Shown piece after piece: positions 6,504-16,190 of a stretch of DNA of 17,605 bases (position 1 is the stretch's first letter; each line of letters starts with the position of its first letter). The notes beneath the pieces are model-generated. The model was given only the letters and a program-made list of their open reading frames with translations. It was not told the DNA's origin and did not search any database. Origin of the DNA: Candidatus Methanophagales archaeon (GTDB taxonomy: Archaea; Halobacteriota; Syntropharchaeia; Alkanophagales; Methanospirareceae). A program made the position numbers and the translations under genes. The stretch covers positions 1 through 17,605 of the forward strand of contig JAUXHM010000003.1 in the NCBI GenBank assembly GCA_030621535.1. The letters are read 5' to 3'.

Positions 6504-6572
6504 AAATTCAATCCAAATATTCTTAGTAAAGAGAAACTTAAAAGAGAATTATATTGCATATAGCCACAAGAA

Positions 6573-7058
6573 ATGAAAGAAGAGGAAAGGAATAAAAAGC
6601 TCAAAACGGCAAGAACCATAGCCGATTATCAATTTGGCCGCGGTGCCGGTGAAACCCTGTTCCCTGATACGGATACCGTGGAATTTATGCTCTCAAAGAC
6701 AAGAAGAATATCGCAGATAAAAGATAACGGAACGCGAATAGCAACCCTGAGGAGCGTTGACGGACTACTAACGCTGAGTATAGAAGGAGCAAAGAGATTG
6801 CATCGGTTTTTTGAATATCCAGGAATACGAGTGGTTATGAACGAAGAGAGCAGTGAATTTATAAAGGACGGGGGAACCGCGTTTTGCAAACACTTAATAG
6901 ACGCCGACCCCGCGATACGGGCTTACGATGAGGTCATATTAGTGGATGAGCACGATAATCTACTTGCCACGGGAAAAGCTATGCTATCGGGAGAAGAGAT
7001 GAAAAAGTTCGAGCACGGTGTAGCAGTAAAAGTGAGATATGGTGCCTCACAGGGCTAA
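6573..7058 (+). CDS. PUA-domain RNA-binding protein
   Basis: A 161 aa protein of the archaeal family related to the C-terminal part of archaeosine tRNA-guanine transglycosylase. It has a pre-PUA domain (about 8-80: IADYQFGRGAGETLFP at 16-31, and RIATLRSVDGLLTLSIEGA at 55-73) and a PUA domain (about 85-157: VVMNEESSEFIKDGGTAF, then ADPAIRAYDEVILVD and ATGKAMLSGEEM). PUA domains bind structured RNA, often tRNA or rRNA; no catalytic domain is present. The function is undefined, but proximity to an RNase P subunit and tRNA genes fits tRNA or rRNA work. TAT-rich sequence just upstream (6550-6562) could hold the TATA box. Confidence 0.85.
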   Translation: MKEEERNKKLKTARTIADYQFGRGAGETLFPDTDTVEFMLSKTRRISQIKDNGTRIATLRSVDGLLTLSIEGAKRLHRFFEYPGIRVVMNEESSEFIKDGGTAFCKHLIDADPAIRAYDEVILVDEHDNLLATGKAMLSGEEMKKFEHGVAVKVRYGASQG

Positions 7059-7130
7059 GCTTATGTTATAGTATAACAAACAATGATATTTCTTTGGTAA
7101 AGCTTTTTTGTAAATAACAAGGAAAAACGA

Positions 7131-7649
7131 ATGAGGGTGGAGAGAGAGGGAGAGGAAAAAATCCCGATAGAAAAAGCAATCGGGGACGAGCTAAGAAAGG
7201 GCGGGCTGAGTCTCGGTACCGCAGAATCTTGCACGGGTGGACTGCTATCGCATAGAATAACAAATGTCTCGGGCAGTTCAGACTATTATACAGGTGGCAT
7301 CGTGGCTTATTCAAATGAGGTAAAGCGAAAAATCCTACACGTTGCTGAGAAGACCTTGGAAGAAAAAGGCGCGGTGAGTGCAGCGTGCGCGCGTGAGATG
7401 TCGAGCGGAGTAATAAAGCTGCTGGATGCCGATATCGGGATTGCAACCACGGGCATTGCTGGACCCACTGGGGGAACGCCGGACAAACCCGTTGGATTAG
7501 CTTATATAGCATTGGCAACAAATGAATACGTCTACCATGAGAAATATATCTTCCAGGGGGATAGGGGAGAGAACAAACGCGAAGCGGTAGACGCTGCACT
7601 TGAGATGTTAAAAGCATCTCTAAAAAGGGCTCGTAGCTCAGAAAGGTAG
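7131..7649 (+). CDS. pncC: CinA C-terminal domain protein (NMN amidohydrolase type, PncC)
   Basis: A stand-alone CinA_C domain (172 aa). Bacterial relatives hydrolyse nicotinamide mononucleotide to nicotinate mononucleotide plus ammonia, recycling NAD; activity of this archaeal protein is inferred. Conserved segments: GTAESCTGGLLSHRIT (29-44, nucleophile region S33), YYTGGIVAYSNEVKRKIL (52-69), GAVSAACAREM (80-90), and IATTGIAGPTGGTPDKPVG (104-122). The molybdopterin-like N-terminal CinA domain is absent, as in many single-domain homologues. The last seven codons (residues 166-172, RARSSER) lie inside the tRNA-Lys gene, so the natural C-terminus is partly tRNA-encoded sequence. Confidence 0.9.
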   Translation: MRVEREGEEKIPIEKAIGDELRKGGLSLGTAESCTGGLLSHRITNVSGSSDYYTGGIVAYSNEVKRKILHVAEKTLEEKGAVSAACAREMSSGVIKLLDADIGIATTGIAGPTGGTPDKPVGLAYIALATNEYVYHEKYIFQGDRGENKREAVDAALEMLKASLKRARSSER

Positions 7650-7700
7650 AGCAGCGGGCTTTTAACCCGTCGGTCGCGGGTTCAAATCCCGTCGAGCCCG
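7627..7700 (+). tRNA. tRNA-Lys (anticodon TTT)
   Basis: A complete 74-base cloverleaf. The acceptor GGGCTCG (7627-7633) pairs with CGAGCCC (7693-7699), with discriminator G at 7700. The D arm GCTC/GAGC encloses AGAAAGGTA. The anticodon stem GCGGG/CCCGT holds loop CTTTTAA with anticodon TTT at 7661-7663. The T arm is GCGGG-TTCAAAT-CCCGT. There is no intron and no encoded CCA. Its first 23 bases overlap the 3' end of the CinA-type gene on the same strand. The rpoH ATG follows 36 bases after the tRNA end, so the tRNA may be at the head of the polymerase operon transcript. Confidence 0.96.
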
Positions 7701-7702
7701 TT

Positions 7703-7724
7703 ACTATAAAAAAAAATTATAGTA
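7703..7724 (+). promoter_or_regulatory. AT-rich inverted repeat / possible promoter ahead of rpoH
   Basis: ACTATA (7703-7708) and TATAGT (7718-7723) form an inverted repeat around an A-tract, 13 bases before the rpoH ATG. The 3' half could be a TATA-like element, but it is too close to the ATG for a leaderless start at 7737, so it may instead be a processing or 3'-end structure of tRNA-Lys. Not decided. Confidence 0.25.
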
Positions 7725-7736
7725 TAGTCGAAACAA

Positions 7737-7979
7737 ATGAAAAAGGAAAAAGTTTCTATACTCGAACATGGATTAGTACCCAAGCACGAAATAGTGGGAG
7801 CAGAAGAGATAAAAGAGCTTTTGGATAAATATAAAATAAAAAGGGAACAATTGCCTAAGATAAAATTATCTGACCCTGTGATAAAGGAGATAAAAGCAGA
7901 TACGGGCGATGTAGTGAAAATAAGGAGGCAAAGCAGAACAGCGGGAAAGGCCTTATTTTACCGACTGGTTATAGGATAA
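7737..7979 (+). CDS. rpoH: RNA polymerase subunit H (Rpb5 C-terminal homologue)
   Basis: A small assembly/jaw subunit of archaeal RNA polymerase, equivalent to the C-terminal domain of eukaryotic Rpb5. It is 80 aa with the diagnostic order LEHGLVPKHEIV (9-20), LLDKYKIKREQLPKI (28-42), DPVIK (46-50) and GDVVKIRRQSRTAGKALFYR (57-76). It is the first gene of the polymerase operon, 13 bases ahead of rpoB. As in other archaea, the N-terminal Rpb5 domain is absent. Confidence 0.96.
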   Translation: MKKEKVSILEHGLVPKHEIVGAEEIKELLDKYKIKREQLPKIKLSDPVIKEIKADTGDVVKIRRQSRTAGKALFYRLVIG

Positions 7980-7992
7980 AACAGAATAAAAT

Positions 7993-10900
7993 ATGATAGA
8001 CCGTAGCGTTCTTTCAAAAGCATACTTGAAGGGTGGGAAAATAGCACAGCATCAGCTCGATTCTTTTAATTATTTCCTCGAGCACGGCATGCAAAAAATA
8101 ATAGATGAGCAGCCGTATGTAGAAACGTCCATCACGGGTGAAGATGAAAAAGGAAGGTATAAAAGGGGTGTAAGACTCGGTAAAATAACGGTGGGCAATC
8201 CGAAGACAATCGAAGCAGATGGTTCTTATGAATCAATTTTCCCTGCACAGGCGAGATTAAGGAATTTACACTATTCCGCTCCCATATATCTGGGAATGCA
8301 GTTGGTAAAGAAATACGAAAGTCGTGAAACAGAGGCAGAGGCAGGGACAGCAGCGGAAACAGAGATAGAAGCAGAATGTGAGGAGGAAAAAATCGAAATT
8401 GGTACCCTCCCAATTATGCTGAAATCAAAAAGATGCAACCTTTACGGGCTTTCCGAGCGGGAGCTGATTGATAAAGGCGAAGACCCTCTTGACCCCGGAG
8501 GCTATTTCATCCTGAATGGTTCCGAGCACGTAATAATCACGCTGGAAGACCTCGCACCAAATAGGATATTTGTGAATTTCGAGGAGAAATACGGGATTAA
8601 AAACGCCGTTTCTAAGGTGTTTTCTCTTAAACAGGGATTCCGTGTGCCCACACGTGTGGAGATAAGTAAAAAAGGCATGCTTGAGGTCTCTTTTCCCGCC
8701 GTCGGTCGGAAAATAGAGTTCGTTATGCTTATGCGAGCGTTGGGACTCGAAAGTGATGATGAGGTATTAAGAGCCGTCTCCGATGACCCACAAATACGTA
8801 AATACATCCGTGACGATAACATAGAAGAGAGCGAGATACATACAAAAGAGGAAGCAATAGATAAGCTGGGTCGTAAAGTCGCATCCACGCAGGCAAAGGA
8901 GTACCGGGAGAGGCGCATTAATTATATCTTCGACCGCTATTTCCTCCCTCACCTTGACACATGGATAGCGAAGGCGCATTTCATAGGAAGAATGGCAGAA
9001 TCATGTTATGAACTTTCTCTGGGCAGGAGGGACGAAGATGATAAAGACCATTATGCAAATAAACGACTGAAACTCGCAGGCGACCTGATGGAAGACCTCT
9101 TCAGGGTCTCGTTCACAAGGTTGGTACGCGATATGCGGTATCAACTGGAACGTGCGAATATGCGAAACCGCGAACTGAAGATCAGCACTGCTATTCGGAC
9201 GGATGTGCTCACTGAACGAATACGGCATGCATTGTCCACCGGGAATTGGGTAGGTGGCAGAGGAGGTGTTTCTCAATTGCTGGAAAGGAGCAATTACATA
9301 GCTACGTTGAGCCATCTGAGACGGATAATTTCGCCCCTATCAAGGGCACAGCCGCACTTCGAAGCGCGTGATTTGCATCCCACACAATGGGGAAAAATCT
9401 GTCCAACTGAGACGCCGGAAGGTCCCAACTGCGGTTTGGTGAAGAATTTCTCGCAGATGGTTGAATTATCCGTAGGTGAAGACCATGAGAACGTTAAAAA
9501 TACGTTATTTGAACTTGGTGTTATCCCCCCTGCTCGCTCTTTACAAATAAGCGCGGAAAACCGAACTCGTATGTTCGTGAATGGCGATTTCGTTGGATTC
9601 TCGACCGAGCCCGATACATTCGTGGAAGCAGTAAGAAAGAAGAGAAGAAAGGGTGAAATATCATCTCAGGTGAATGTCGTCTACTATAGGGATAAAAAAG
9701 ACATAATAATAAATTCTGATAGGGGGAGGGCAAGAAGACCCGTCATAATAGTGGAAAATGGGATTCCTCTACTTGCCGAATCGCACATCGATAAACTGAG
9801 AAAAGGCGATATGGACTTCGATGGACTGGTAAAGGCAGGTGTAATCGAGTATTTAGACGCAGAAGAGGAGGAGAATGCACTGATAGCACTAAACGAAGAG
9901 GACTTAACAAACGCAAATGGAGGGGACAAGTATACGTATACGCATCTGGAAATAGACCCATCTTTGATTTTGGGCATTGTTGCAGGGTTAATTCCGTATC
10001 CTGACCATAATTCGTCACCGCGTAACACAATGGGCTGTGCGATGTTGAAGCAATCATTAGGGCTGCCAACGGCAAACTATAAACCCCGTGCTGACACACG
10101 GGTACATCTTTTGCAGTCTCCGCAGAATCCGATAGTAAAAACAAGGACTGCAGACCTTATTTCACATGATAAAAGACCGGCAGGGCAGAATTTTGTCGTT
10201 GCCGTTTTAAGCTATGCAGGGTATAATATGGAAGACGCGTTGATCTTTAACCGCGCTGCAATAAACCGCGGATTGGGAAGAAGTCATTTCTTCAGATGCT
10301 ATGAAGGTGAAGAGAGACGGTATCCCGGCGGAGAGGTGGATAGATTTGAGATACCTGATATGGAGATTGGAGGCGTGAGGAGCCATGAAGCGTATAGCCA
10401 GCTTGACGAGGATGGGATAATAAATTCGGAAACGGAAGTGGCACCAAACGATGTATTAATAGGGAAGACAAGCCCACCAAGGTTTTTAGAGGAAAGCACG
10501 GAACTTCTAAGTCCTTTAGAAAGAAGAGATACTTCCATTTGTACTCGCTCTAACGAGCAGGGGACAGTAGATTCGGTTGTGCTTATGGAATCAAGCAGCA
10601 GCAGACGTTTATCTAAACTCACTGTTCGAGACAAGAAGATACCGGAGGTAGGTGATAAATTCGCATCCCGGCACGGTCAGAAGGGCGTGATAGGCCTAAT
10701 TGTGCCCCCGGAGGATATGCCATTTACGGAAGGGGGAATCATTCCGGATATGATCCTAAATCCTCATGCCATTCCATCGAGGATGACGGTGGGGCATGTG
10801 CTGGAGATGATGGGCGGAAAAGTGGGCGCATTAGAAGGGAGAGCCATAGATGGAACCGCTTTTACCGGTGAGCCCGAGGAAGACTTAAAAAATGCGCTTA

Positions 10901-11388
10901 AGCGTGCGGGTTTTTCATCTGCGGGTACGGAAGTGATGTATAATGGAACAACCGGTGAGAAAATAAAAGCCGATGTCTTTATTGGCGTTGTGTATTATCA
11001 AAAGCTATACCACCTGGTATCGGCAAAGATACATGCACGTGCGAGGGGCCCTGTGCAGATATTAACAAGGCAACCCACAGAGGGTAAAGCAAGGGAAGGC
11101 GGGCTTCGTTTCGGCGAGATGGAAAGGGACGTGCTGATAGGCTATGGAGCTGCGATTTCGTTGAAGGACAGATTATTGGATGAATCTGACCGTGTTGTTG
11201 AATTGGTCTGTGGACATTGTGGTATGATTGCATCGAAGGACCAGAAGACAGGGTCCGCATATTGTCCAAACTGTGGTGCGGACACCGATATATACCCTGT
11301 GGAGATGAGTTATGCATTCAAGCTTCTGCTGGATGAGATGAAAGTGCTGTGTATCGCGCCGAGACTGGAATTGGAGGAGACGGTCTGA
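7993..11388 (+). CDS. rpoB: RNA polymerase subunit B, undivided
   Basis: The second-largest core subunit of archaeal RNAP, forming the lobe, protrusion, wall and part of the active centre. It is one 1131 aa chain; many methanogens and halophiles split it into B'' and B'. Recognisable segments: [20 protein letters not shown] (162-181), the fork/DNA-contact region [20 protein letters not shown] (458-477), [12 protein letters not shown] (743-754), the active-centre [15 protein letters not shown] (887-901) and [11 protein letters not shown] (933-943). A C-terminal zinc site has C1073/C1076 and C1091/C1094. Residues about 109-134 are an acidic Glu/Ala/Thr tract in a variable loop before [11 protein letters not shown]. 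The end is 6 bases before rpoA1. No intein is seen. Confidence 0.97.
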   Translation: MIDRSVLSKAYLKGGKIAQHQLDSFNYFLEHGMQKIIDEQPYVETSITGEDEKGRYKRGVRLGKITVGNPKTIEADGSYESIFPAQARLRNLHYSAPIYLGMQLVKKYESRETEAEAGTAAETEIEAECEEEKIEIGTLPIMLKSKRCNLYGLSERELIDKGEDPLDPGGYFILNGSEHVIITLEDLAPNRIFVNFEEKYGIKNAVSKVFSLKQGFRVPTRVEISKKGMLEVSFPAVGRKIEFVMLMRALGLESDDEVLRAVSDDPQIRKYIRDDNIEESEIHTKEEAIDKLGRKVASTQAKEYRERRINYIFDRYFLPHLDTWIAKAHFIGRMAESCYELSLGRRDEDDKDHYANKRLKLAGDLMEDLFRVSFTRLVRDMRYQLERANMRNRELKISTAIRTDVLTERIRHALSTGNWVGGRGGVSQLLERSNYIATLSHLRRIISPLSRAQPHFEARDLHPTQWGKICPTETPEGPNCGLVKNFSQMVELSVGEDHENVKNTLFELGVIPPARSLQISAENRTRMFVNGDFVGFSTEPDTFVEAVRKKRRKGEISSQVNVVYYRDKKDIIINSDRGRARRPVIIVENGIPLLAESHIDKLRKGDMDFDGLVKAGVIEYLDAEEEENALIALNEEDLTNANGGDKYTYTHLEIDPSLILGIVAGLIPYPDHNSSPRNTMGCAMLKQSLGLPTANYKPRADTRVHLLQSPQNPIVKTRTADLISHDKRPAGQNFVVAVLSYAGYNMEDALIFNRAAINRGLGRSHFFRCYEGEERRYPGGEVDRFEIPDMEIGGVRSHEAYSQLDEDGIINSETEVAPNDVLIGKTSPPRFLEESTELLSPLERRDTSICTRSNEQGTVDSVVLMESSSSRRLSKLTVRDKKIPEVGDKFASRHGQKGVIGLIVPPEDMPFTEGGIIPDMILNPHAIPSRMTVGHVLEMMGGKVGALEGRAIDGTAFTGEPEEDLKNALKRAGFSSAGTEVMYNGTTGEKIKADVFIGVVYYQKLYHLVSAKIHARARGPVQILTRQPTEGKAREGGLRFGEMERDVLIGYGAAISLKDRLLDESDRVVELVCGHCGMIASKDQKTGSAYCPNCGADTDIYPVEMSYAFKLLLDEMKVLCIAPRLELEETV

Positions 11389-11394
11389 ACGAAA

Positions 11395-14300
11395 ATGAGA
11401 ACGAAAAGAATAAAAGGGATAAAATTCGGACTGCTATCGCCAAAGGAGATAAGGAAGATGAGTGCTTCGAAGATAATAACTGCTGATACCTATGGTGAAG
11501 ACGGCTTTCCGATAGAGATGGGTTTGGTGAACCAGCGAATTGGAGTTATTGACCCCGGGTTGAGATGCAAAACCTGCGGTGGTCGGATGGGTGAATGTCC
11601 CGGTCATTTTGGGCACATCGAGCTTGCTGCACCTGTTATACACATAGGATATGCAAAGTTAATTTATCGAATGCTAAGTGCGACATGCAGGGAGTGTGGC
11701 AGGGTTTTGCTGAAAGACGCGTATTTTCTGTTCTCCGTCTCCGGTACGGAGTTAGAACACGACTTGAAGCGAGAAATCATCACGGAAAAATGGCGCAAGG
11801 AATTCGGTGACAACGGCTTCCCGCTTTCGACTAACGCCAGCATCACAAAAGAGAAAAACGACGAATGGACAATAACCGATAAGGAACTATTTATTATCAG
11901 GAAAGAGACAGGAAACCTAAACGTTTACGATGCGGGCGAAAAAGGGCGTTTTTTAAATGATATAGAACTGGGAAAAGGAAAGCAACCCGGCGTTGGCGAA
12001 GCGGTGAAGCGTATGTTCAAAGAAGCAGCGAAACACACGGTATGCAGTCATTGTGGGGACCATTTATTCGATTTCGCCTCGAATGCGAGATTAGAGAATA
12101 GCTTAAACAAAGGTGAAGATGTTATTTCAAAAGAATTGAGGAGGAAGTTCGCTACCGAGGGACATGCGCTTAGCAAAAATCCGTCCATTAAAAAGGAAAC
12201 AGACAATAAATGGCTGATAACGGACAAAGATAAGAGATACATCGTCAAAAAAGGAAATGGTAAGCTAACTGTTGACTGCGGCACACCTCAGCGAGTCATA
12301 AAATTCGATAAACCCTCTACATACATAGAGATAGACGAAAAAGAGAGAAAGCGTAGATTAATGCCCAGTGATGTGAGAGAACGACTTGAAAAAATACCTG
12401 ATGAAGATATAGCTCTCTTCGGAATGAACCCGAAAAGTGCGAGACCCGAGTGGATGATTCTTACGGTATTGCCCGTTCCTCCGGTAACCGCAAGACCTTC
12501 TATCACGTTAGAGAGTGGGCAACGAAGCGAGGATGACCTAACGCATAAATTGGTAGACATCATACGAATCAACCACCGATTTATGGATAATCGTGCTGCG
12601 GGTGCGCCACAATTGATAATTGAAGACCTCTGGGAACTTCTTCAGTATCACATAAGTACATATCTCGATAACGAAATTGCGGGTATACCACCTGCGAGGC
12701 ACAGAAGTGGAAGACCACTTAAGACAATGACACAGCGGCTAAAAGGAAAAGAAGGCAGATTTAGAGGGTCGTTATCGGGTAAACGAGTTAATTTCTCCGC
12801 TCGAACGGTTATATCACCCGCTCCTGATATAGATATAGACGAAGTCGGCGTGCCCGAAGCGATAGCAAAAGAGTTGACCGTCAACGTTAATGTAACTGAA
12901 AGAAACATTGACCTCCTGAAGGAAACCGTAAAAAGGGAAAACAAACATCCGGGTGCGAATTATGTACGAAGAGCAGATGGTAAAAAGGTAAAAATAACAG
13001 AAACCAATTACGAGACGTTAGCAGAGGAGCTGGAGATTGGGTGGAAGGTAGAAAGACATCTTCGTGACCGGGACATCGTGCTGTTCAACAGACAGCCCTC
13101 GCTACATAGAATGAGCATAATGGCACACTATGTGCGTGTGATGCCCGGTAAGACATTCAGGTTAAATCCCACCGTTTGCCCGCCCTACAATGCTGATTAT
13201 GACGGTGATGAGATGAACCTTCACGTATTGCAGACCGAAGAAGCGAGGGCAGAAGCGAAGATCCTGATGGCGGTGCAGCGCAACATAATATCACCCCGAT
13301 TTGGCAGACCGATTATAGGCGGTATCCACGACCACGTCTCAAGTCTGTTTTTACTTACGTATGGGGAAAAGAAATTTGACCGTGAAGAAACGCTGGAGAT
13401 ACTGAAGGGGATAGATATAGACGATTTAAGAGCGCCTGCGGGAACTTTTAGGTCTGAGGTTTCAGGCTTGAGGTCTGTGGACATACCGTACTGGACAGCG
13501 AAACAAATATTCAGCATGATACTACCCGCGGGATTGAATTTACAATTTCAGGGTAAGGTCGGCGGGGTTACGATACGAGACGGGAATCTGGAATCGGGCG
13601 TGATAGACGAAATAGCCGTGGGCTCGTTCAAGGGGAAAATAATTGACCGAATAGTCCGGCAATACGGGGAAGAAGCAGCGAAAAAGTTTATAAACGATCT
13701 CGCTCGGCTTGCTACCAATTATATTCTGCGTGCTGGTTTCAGCTTTGGCATAAGTGATGAGGACATACCGAGAGAAGGGGAGCAGCAAATAAGAGAAGAG
13801 ACGATGCGTGAGGCGGAGCACAAAGTTGACGAGTTAATAAGGGCGTATGAGGCAGAAGAGCTCGAGGCTTTACCCGGAAGGACGGTAGAGGAGACGTTGG
13901 AACTGCGGATAATGGAGACTCTTGGTCGTGCAAGAGATGAGGCAGGGGGCATCGCAGAGCGGTATCTCGGAATAGAAAACGCAGGTGTGCTTATGGCGAA
14001 GTCAGGTGCCCGTGGTTCGCTGCTCAATTTAACGCAAATGGCTGCATGTGTAGGGCAGCAATCCGTCAGGGGCGAAAGGATAAAGAGGGGATACAGAGGG
14101 AGAACTCTGCCTCATTTTAAACCTGCTGACCGCAGTGCAAAGGCACATGGTTTTGTAAGACCTTCTTTCAAGGAAGGGTTATCACCCACTGAATATTTCT
14201 TCCACGCTGTTGGCGGGCGAGAAGCATTAGTGGATACCGCAGTCCGTACCTCCCAGAGTGGATACTTCCAGAGGCGGCTTATTAATGCTTTACTTGACCT

Positions 14301-14457
14301 CGAAGTGAAAGATGATGAAACGGTAAGGGAAACAAGGGGTACAATCGTGCAATTTAAATATGGCGAAGATGGCGTGGACCCTTCTGCATGTGAATATGGT
14401 AAAGTGGTAGACATAGATGAGATAATAAAAGACGTAATGGCAGGAACAGGAGCATAA
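11395..14457 (+). CDS. rpoA1: RNA polymerase subunit A' with two inserted modules
   Basis: The N-terminal part of the largest RNAP subunit, holding clamp, bridge-helix region and the catalytic Mg2+ loop. It is 1020 aa against about 870-910 in most archaea. The first zinc site is C58/C61/C68/H71 (CKTCG...CPGHFGH) and the second C98/C101 with C217/C220 (CRECG...CSHCG). Between and just after the latter pairs lie two homologous insertions (about 119-178 and 232-294). Downstream conservation is strong: RPEWMILTVLPVPPVT (350-365), RHRSGRPLKTMTQRLKGKEG (435-454), SGKRVNFSARTVISP (461-475) and RQPSLHRMSIM (566-576). The metal loop reads NADYDGD (599-605), with D601, D603 and D605 kept but Tyr in place of Phe. 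The bridge-helix region includes GARGSLLNLTQMAACVGQQ. Residues 685-695 are encoded by a stretch resembling intergenic repeats. Confidence 0.96.
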   Translation: MRTKRIKGIKFGLLSPKEIRKMSASKIITADTYGEDGFPIEMGLVNQRIGVIDPGLRCKTCGGRMGECPGHFGHIELAAPVIHIGYAKLIYRMLSATCRECGRVLLKDAYFLFSVSGTELEHDLKREIITEKWRKEFGDNGFPLSTNASITKEKNDEWTITDKELFIIRKETGNLNVYDAGEKGRFLNDIELGKGKQPGVGEAVKRMFKEAAKHTVCSHCGDHLFDFASNARLENSLNKGEDVISKELRRKFATEGHALSKNPSIKKETDNKWLITDKDKRYIVKKGNGKLTVDCGTPQRVIKFDKPSTYIEIDEKERKRRLMPSDVRERLEKIPDEDIALFGMNPKSARPEWMILTVLPVPPVTARPSITLESGQRSEDDLTHKLVDIIRINHRFMDNRAAGAPQLIIEDLWELLQYHISTYLDNEIAGIPPARHRSGRPLKTMTQRLKGKEGRFRGSLSGKRVNFSARTVISPAPDIDIDEVGVPEAIAKELTVNVNVTERNIDLLKETVKRENKHPGANYVRRADGKKVKITETNYETLAEELEIGWKVERHLRDRDIVLFNRQPSLHRMSIMAHYVRVMPGKTFRLNPTVCPPYNADYDGDEMNLHVLQTEEARAEAKILMAVQRNIISPRFGRPIIGGIHDHVSSLFLLTYGEKKFDREETLEILKGIDIDDLRAPAGTFRSEVSGLRSVDIPYWTAKQIFSMILPAGLNLQFQGKVGGVTIRDGNLESGVIDEIAVGSFKGKIIDRIVRQYGEEAAKKFINDLARLATNYILRAGFSFGISDEDIPREGEQQIREETMREAEHKVDELIRAYEAEELEALPGRTVEETLELRIMETLGRARDEAGGIAERYLGIENAGVLMAKSGARGSLLNLTQMAACVGQQSVRGERIKRGYRGRTLPHFKPADRSAKAHGFVRPSFKEGLSPTEYFFHAVGGREALVDTAVRTSQSGYFQRRLINALLDLEVKDDETVRETRGTIVQFKYGEDGVDPSACEYGKVVDIDEIIKDVMAGTGA
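11752..11928 (+). repeat. RpoA1 in-frame inserted module, copy 1
   Basis: Encodes RpoA1 residues about 120-178, between the cysteine pairs C98/C101 and C217/C220. Hallmarks are F137, G141, LSTNASITKE (144-153), W158, ITDK (160-163), I167, G173, L175 and V177. It aligns without gaps to copy 2 over residues 129-164 (16 identities in 36). In ordinary archaeal A' subunits this stretch is a short helical linker. The boundaries are estimates from the alignment of the two copies. Confidence 0.7.
12091..12276 (+). repeat. RpoA1 in-frame inserted module, copy 2
   Basis: Encodes RpoA1 residues about 233-294, directly after C220. Hallmarks are F252, G256, LSKNPSIKKE (259-268), W273, ITDK (275-278), I283, G289, L291 and V293. 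After it, conserved A' sequence resumes at VIKFDKPSTYIEI (301-313). The two copies differ freely in DNA sequence, so they are either old duplicates or separate insertions of one family. Confidence 0.7.
13447..13478 (+). repeat. Type 3 repeat-like stretch within rpoA1 coding sequence
   Basis: The units aggtctgagg / tttcaggctt / gaggtctgtg resemble the inner units of the intergenic palindromes (aggtatgaggtgtgag at 3855, gaggtatgaggtgtaaggta at 16626). They are read in frame as FRSEVSGLRSV (residues 685-695), in a loop before PYWTAKQIFS where archaeal A' subunits vary. Confidence 0.4.
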
Positions 14458-14463
14458 GCATAA

Positions 14464-15819
<1,356 letters not shown>

Positions 15820-15830
15820 AAGGGGATAAA

Positions 15831-16184
15831 ATGGCAGAGATAAAAAGCAAGTCAGTTGAAATTTCCGATATGAACAGAGAATTACAAAAAGTGCTAAAAA
15901 GCGGTAAAGTATTGATAGGGTCGAATGAGACATTAAAAGCGCTGAGGGGGGAAGGAGCAGCAGTAAAGGCGGCCATTTACGCTTCTAACTGCCCTGAAGG
16001 GATAAAAAAGGGATTCAAAGAAATAACTAAGCAGAAAAAAGGAAATATCCCTTTTTATGAATATCCCGTTAATAGCATTGAACTTGGGCTTGCATGTGGT
16101 AAACCTTATTCGATAGCTTCTTTATGTATTCTTGATACGGGGAAATCGGACATATTACGGCTTATTGAAAAAAAAAACAGGTGA
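15831..16184 (+). CDS. rpl30e: Ribosomal protein eL30 (L30e)
   Basis: A large-subunit protein of the L7Ae/L30e RNA-binding fold, present in archaea and eukaryotes and normally encoded between rpoA2 and nusA. It is 117 aa: the core begins DMNRELQKVLKSGKVLIGSN (13-32), followed by AAIYASNCPEGIK (47-59) and VNSIELGLACGKPYSIASLC (79-98). The ATG at 15831 is preceded by a purine-rich AGGGGA; the first dozen residues are a short extension and M14 is a possible alternative start. It ends 6 bases before nusA. Confidence 0.94.
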   Translation: MAEIKSKSVEISDMNRELQKVLKSGKVLIGSNETLKALRGEGAAVKAAIYASNCPEGIKKGFKEITKQKKGNIPFYEYPVNSIELGLACGKPYSIASLCILDTGKSDILRLIEKKNR

Positions 16185-16190
16185 TAGAAA

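Noticed and set aside
7066..7617. Minus-strand frame of 183 codons opposite the CinA-type gene
   Set aside because: The plus-strand frame has clear family motifs; the reverse has none.
11395..12276. Extra sequence in RpoA1 as an intein
   Set aside because: There are no Cys/Ser...HN splice-junction motifs or homing-endonuclease blocks, and the inserts are too short and duplicated.
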